A DNA stretch of 64,000 nt from Hydractinia symbiolongicarpus. Its lineage: Eukaryota > Cnidaria > Hydrozoa > Anthoathecata > Hydractiniidae. The notes beneath the pieces were generated by a model. The model did no database searches. It saw only the letters and a list, made by a program, of their open reading frames with translations, and had not been told where the DNA came from. Position 1 is the first letter of the stretch. Every line of letters begins with the position of its first letter. The DNA is taken from positions 23,064,501-23,128,500 of the forward strand of contig NC_079880.1 in assembly GCF_029227915.1 (NCBI RefSeq), written 5' to 3'. The translations under genes were made by a program, and so were the position numbers. Positions 61,101-64,000 of the stretch are shown here, in pieces.

Positions 61101-61594
61101 GGGTTATAATTTAAACCATGTAATATCTTAAGCAGTACACTCCATTTGAGAGAAAATTCAGAACCATTAAGAGTTGTAATATCAGCAAAGTGATTAAGGT
61201 AGTTTCGCATATTCCTTCCTCTAATGCAAAATGCTCCTACAGATGTGTCTGTATCCGGGGGATTATCATTTCGCCAATTTCCATCATTAGGTGCAATTGA
61301 TGTCAATGCTTCAATAAGCAATACAATCAACGTGATATCAAAGAGGTTACAATCTGTTTCACTTTTACCAGGTGGATATAACAGTTCCCATTGCGGTCGT
61401 GTAATCACTCCTATCTTCTTTAACTTTTTAAGTTTATTTTTTTTCGAATTTAACAAGATATATAAATCTGTTGGTTGTTTCGGCACACCATTGTTGTGAA
61501 GAACATCCGACAGTGCACTTCTGAGCGGTCCCAAAATAAGCATGGCTAATCTTAGCCATTGTTGACATGAGGTTACAAAATTTTCCAGACTCAT
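55189..61594 (-). CDS. NLR-B: HEPN-coiled-coil-Death-NACHT-LRR receptor
   Basis: Exons 61594-60781, 60589-60515, (60056-59985), 59603-59337 and 58469-55189; all junctions phase 1. Without the bracketed cassette, whose acceptor is lost, 4437 nt give 1478 residues. Residues 1-160 are a DZIP3-like HEPN domain (WELLYPPGKS, FDITLIVLLIEAL) with R130-N-Y-L-N-H135, the Rx4H motif of HEPN ribonucleases. A coiled coil (~180-270) and the cassette (LLEDDVCKLKDQQQHQ) follow, then a Death domain (VVAKMIGDDWKDL..YWKELKYELEML), NACHT (GIAGIGKTSL, LIIVDGIDEF, KVLVCGRPQA) and nine 59-residue double LRRs. By analogy with animal NLRs it would sense a ligand by LRR, oligomerise by NACHT and signal by Death/HEPN; HEPN suggests RNA cleavage. 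A TTTTAG before the ATG hints at an untranslated first exon. Confidence 0.88.
55190..56712 (-). repeat. LRR tandem array in NLR-B, nine 177-bp units
   Basis: Markers GATATGATCATC at about 177-bp spacing. The units between about 55380 and 56110 differ from each other at only a few bases, indicating recent unequal exchange or gene conversion. Confidence 0.9.
58630..59278. mobile_element. 649-bp MITE in NLR-B intron upstream of the NACHT exon
   Basis: Ends TTCCTACCAATGCGT and the reverse complement of the right end TTCCCACCAACGCGT match over ~40 bases (continuing TATT..TAA.CAT.TGTTTATT). Absent from NLR-A at the same position (after CGTGTCTTT at about 36170). No coding capacity. Confidence 0.7.
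59985..60056 (-). other. NLR-B cassette exon with a lost splice acceptor
   Basis: Equivalent to the NLR-A cassette 37543-37614 (72 nt, phase 1, LLQEDMCKLKDDQRQ-like). NLR-A has TCTAG before the exon; here the aligned bases read AT instead of AG, with no nearby alternative acceptor giving an open frame. The donor GTAAAC is kept. Skipping it keeps the reading frame. Confidence 0.65.
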
Positions 61595-61957
61595 ATCTAA
61601 AAGACAGAGAATGTAGGTTTGTAAGTGTAAATTTTTCTAAAGACATATTTAATACAAGATACATCGTTGATATCTTTGTTATCTATTTACGTTGCTAATA
61701 CGTTGTTTCGTTTAGCAATGAATATAATTGATTCCTAAATTCCTTAATAGTTGTTTATGTTATCTAAAGAGATATATGTAGAATAAGAAAACAATGCCTA
61801 TTCTGATCGCCTTATATTAATAGGCCAGTCCTGTGTTTCTGTCTGTAACAGACATAGTGGATGTGTTTAATTTATTTTCAAGTTGCTGAAAAATGGATTT
61901 TTAAATGTTGATTGACAATTCAAGCGTCATGACGTCAATCAGTAAGTTTACGTCAAT

Positions 61958-64000
61958 CTATATAATAATACGCCAGTTCCGTGTGTCTGTAACAGGCAAA
62001 GTTGATATCGTCATTTTCCTTTGATGTTGCCGAAAAAAATCTTTGATGTTGCCGAAAAAAATATGTCTTCTTTGTCGTGAAAAGTCGCGAGTTTTGTGTG
62101 GTTTGTTAAATGAAGTTCTAGCACAAAGTAACGGAAATTGTGTTTGCAAAAAAGATGGCTGTCCTTTTTAAGCATTTGTCTTCTCTTGCCTTCAAAATAA
62201 ATCTTTACAAAAGCATTTAAAAAGGGGCATGGTATATAAATGAAGTATAGAAAGGTTTCTGTAAGGTTTGTTTATGTTTTTTAAAGTTTTGATGATATTA
62301 TTGATGCGAGACATGTTTGTTAGCTAGCATCAACCACACCAACAACAACTAGCTAGGTAGCTAGGAATTTATAAATATGTAGCCATGTTCTTTATACCTA
62401 GCTAAGTCTCCAGTTTATATTTAAGTGACCAGCTATTAGCTGCTGTAGCTACCTTATGTTAGCTTTAGTTTTATGTTGCTTTTTACATGTAAGCTAATCT
62501 TAGTGGTCTTTGCTAAGAATGTGACTGTAACTTATTTTAATTGACATTTTAAGCTTAAATTAACAAGCCACAACAACTTTTAAAAAAGTATTACATAATA
62601 TTTAAGAAGAGTTTAAGGACTGTTTTTAAGCAAATAATGTATTTTTCACAATTTGTGTATGCAAATAATGTATTTTTCACATTTTGTGTAACTAAACTTA
62701 TATATATCGGTTACATGCAATATGACGAAACAATTTTTATTTAACGTGTAGTAATTCTGGTACCTTAAGTGTAGTGATTTTTGTTGTTCTAGATGTTCTG
62801 ACTAAAATGTTTTTGTTTATGGCATTTTGTCTCAATTAAGAAAAGTTTTAACTTTTTTGAGGGAGTACAACACCGAAAAAACTTGTGTTTTTTTTATATT
62901 TTGTTTAAATTCTTACCGGGCAGGACTCTGTACAACATACCGAAATGACTGATCCCTCTCTATTTATAAATTTGATGCTTTCCAAATCACAGTTTTTTGA
63001 AATTTTGGGTAATATTTAATGAGTACAAGATGCAAATACTGATTTTTGTTGAATCAGAAGTATTTCCTACAACCATTCTTTTTTTACACTTTTGTGGAGT
63101 ATCATCAGAATGTCTGATTTTGTTGCAAACTGTTTTTCTTTTTCAAATTTTGGATTGAAATATTGTTATAAAGGGCATATATCAATAGACATATATATAC
63201 CAAAATAATTAAATTCTGCAAACTTTGATTTTGTCGTTCACCTCTCATCTTTTATATTTTGATTAAACTTTTGAGGAAAACCATAGGAATTATTTAGAAT
63301 TTGTATTTTGTGTTGCAAATTTAGTGCAAAAATTTAACTGTTGTGAGGGAGGACCATATGCAATTATATATACTAAAAATAATAATTTGATATTCTACAA
63401 GTTGTATTTTTGTATGCACTTAAATGACTGCTTTTTCTGAGTTGAATTTGATGGGTTTCATATCAATTTTGTGGAAGATTTTATGGCTGAAGACAATATA
63501 GAACATGCCAATTGAACTGATTTTTGTTCATATTTTGATTTGCTCCTCATAAACCTTTGTGTTCTACATTTATTGTAAACTTTTGTGAGGAAGGACCATA
63601 TATATATACAATGTTTTCAAAATAATGATTTTTGTTGATTTGAAATTTACTCCTTGCATATTGCTTTTTCGACATTTCTGGTTAAAATGTTTGGTAAAGT
63701 CAGTACGGATCATTAGACAAAAAATTGTTTTGTTAACCGGTTAATTTTTACATTTTGTGCATATTTTTGCGGGAGAGGATGGTATGCAACCGAATAAATG
63801 ATTTTTCAAAGTTTAACTTTTTGTTTTTTGGTGTTTTGTGTTTGTTTAAGTTTGGCTATTTTATATTGTTCAAGTTGTATTGTAAGCATTTAGGGAAAAG
63901 ACAATGTTTAAAATGCATAAAGAACTTATTTCATAGATCTGTGCTTACTGTTGCAAGCCTTTCTTTTCAACATTTCAGATTTAAATATTGAAGGTTTTCA
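61958..64000. other. Intergenic; decayed tandem repeats in the last kilobase
   Basis: No gene supported. A 23-bp direct duplication (TTTGATGTTGCCGAAAAAAAT) lies at about 62019-62062. CAAATAATGTATTTTTCACA repeats at about 62631-62682. From about 62860 to the end, phrases such as GAGGAAGGACCATATGCAA and AAAATAATGATTTTTGTTG recur at irregular ~230-bp intervals, as in an old satellite. Confidence 0.5.

Larger units (their letters stand above)
54387..61957. repeat. Segmental duplication, copy B (contains NLR-B)
   Basis: Same orientation as 32351-39509. Coding and intron sequence align throughout. Confidence 0.9.

Overview
This window is AT-rich, intron-containing animal DNA, most likely from a cnidarian (medusozoan or hydrozoan is my guess). 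The reasons are a metazoan GHITM/TMBIM5 gene, a globin-X-like globin, Death-NACHT-LRR receptors of the kind expanded in cnidarians, PHD/endonuclease/RT LINEs with microsatellite-like 3' tails, a BEL/Pao retrotransposon, and many small inverted-repeat elements. I see no bacterial features.

Layout: 1-219 (-) is the first exon of an acyl-CoA-binding protein, cut by the window edge. 1867-5120 (-) is a 5'-truncated LINE. 5958-15909 (+) is a seven-exon gene for the mitochondrial inner-membrane protein GHITM; its third intron carries a second, nearly full-length LINE (8798-13620), inserted in a minisatellite that re-copies the exon-3 splice donor. 17487-18641 is a decayed cysteine-rich receptor-like gene. 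20935-22144 is an intact three-exon globin with an acylation-type N-terminus. 22597-22945 is a microsatellite plus a tRNA-derived SINE. 24642-25763 is a 95-bp tandem array with a flank that recurs at 42975-43722. 25780-27032 (-) is a broken Rep-like (HUH nickase plus SF3 helicase) gene. 30949-31935 is a DNA transposon with long terminal inverted repeats.

The most interesting part is a pair of related immune-receptor-like genes on the minus strand (33227-39145 and 55189-61594), lying in a roughly 7.2-7.6 kb segmental duplication about 22 kb apart. Each encodes an N-terminal DZIP3-type HEPN domain with the RNase-type Rx4H motif, a coiled coil, one or two small cassette exons, a Death domain, a NACHT ATPase and a solenoid of 59-residue double leucine-rich repeats. 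The second copy (NLR-B) is open throughout, with nine LRR units. The first (NLR-A) has six units and two in-frame stop codons in an otherwise preserved frame. All internal introns are phase 1, so exons can be skipped or swapped without frame loss.

Between the copies lie 15 kb of repeats: small MITEs (one with a clear 8-bp target duplication), a copia-like fragment, a Gag fragment, and a degenerate BEL/Pao element (47678-53833) with both LTRs, broken gag-pol, and two nested inverted-repeat insertions. The last 2 kb has only decayed repeats.
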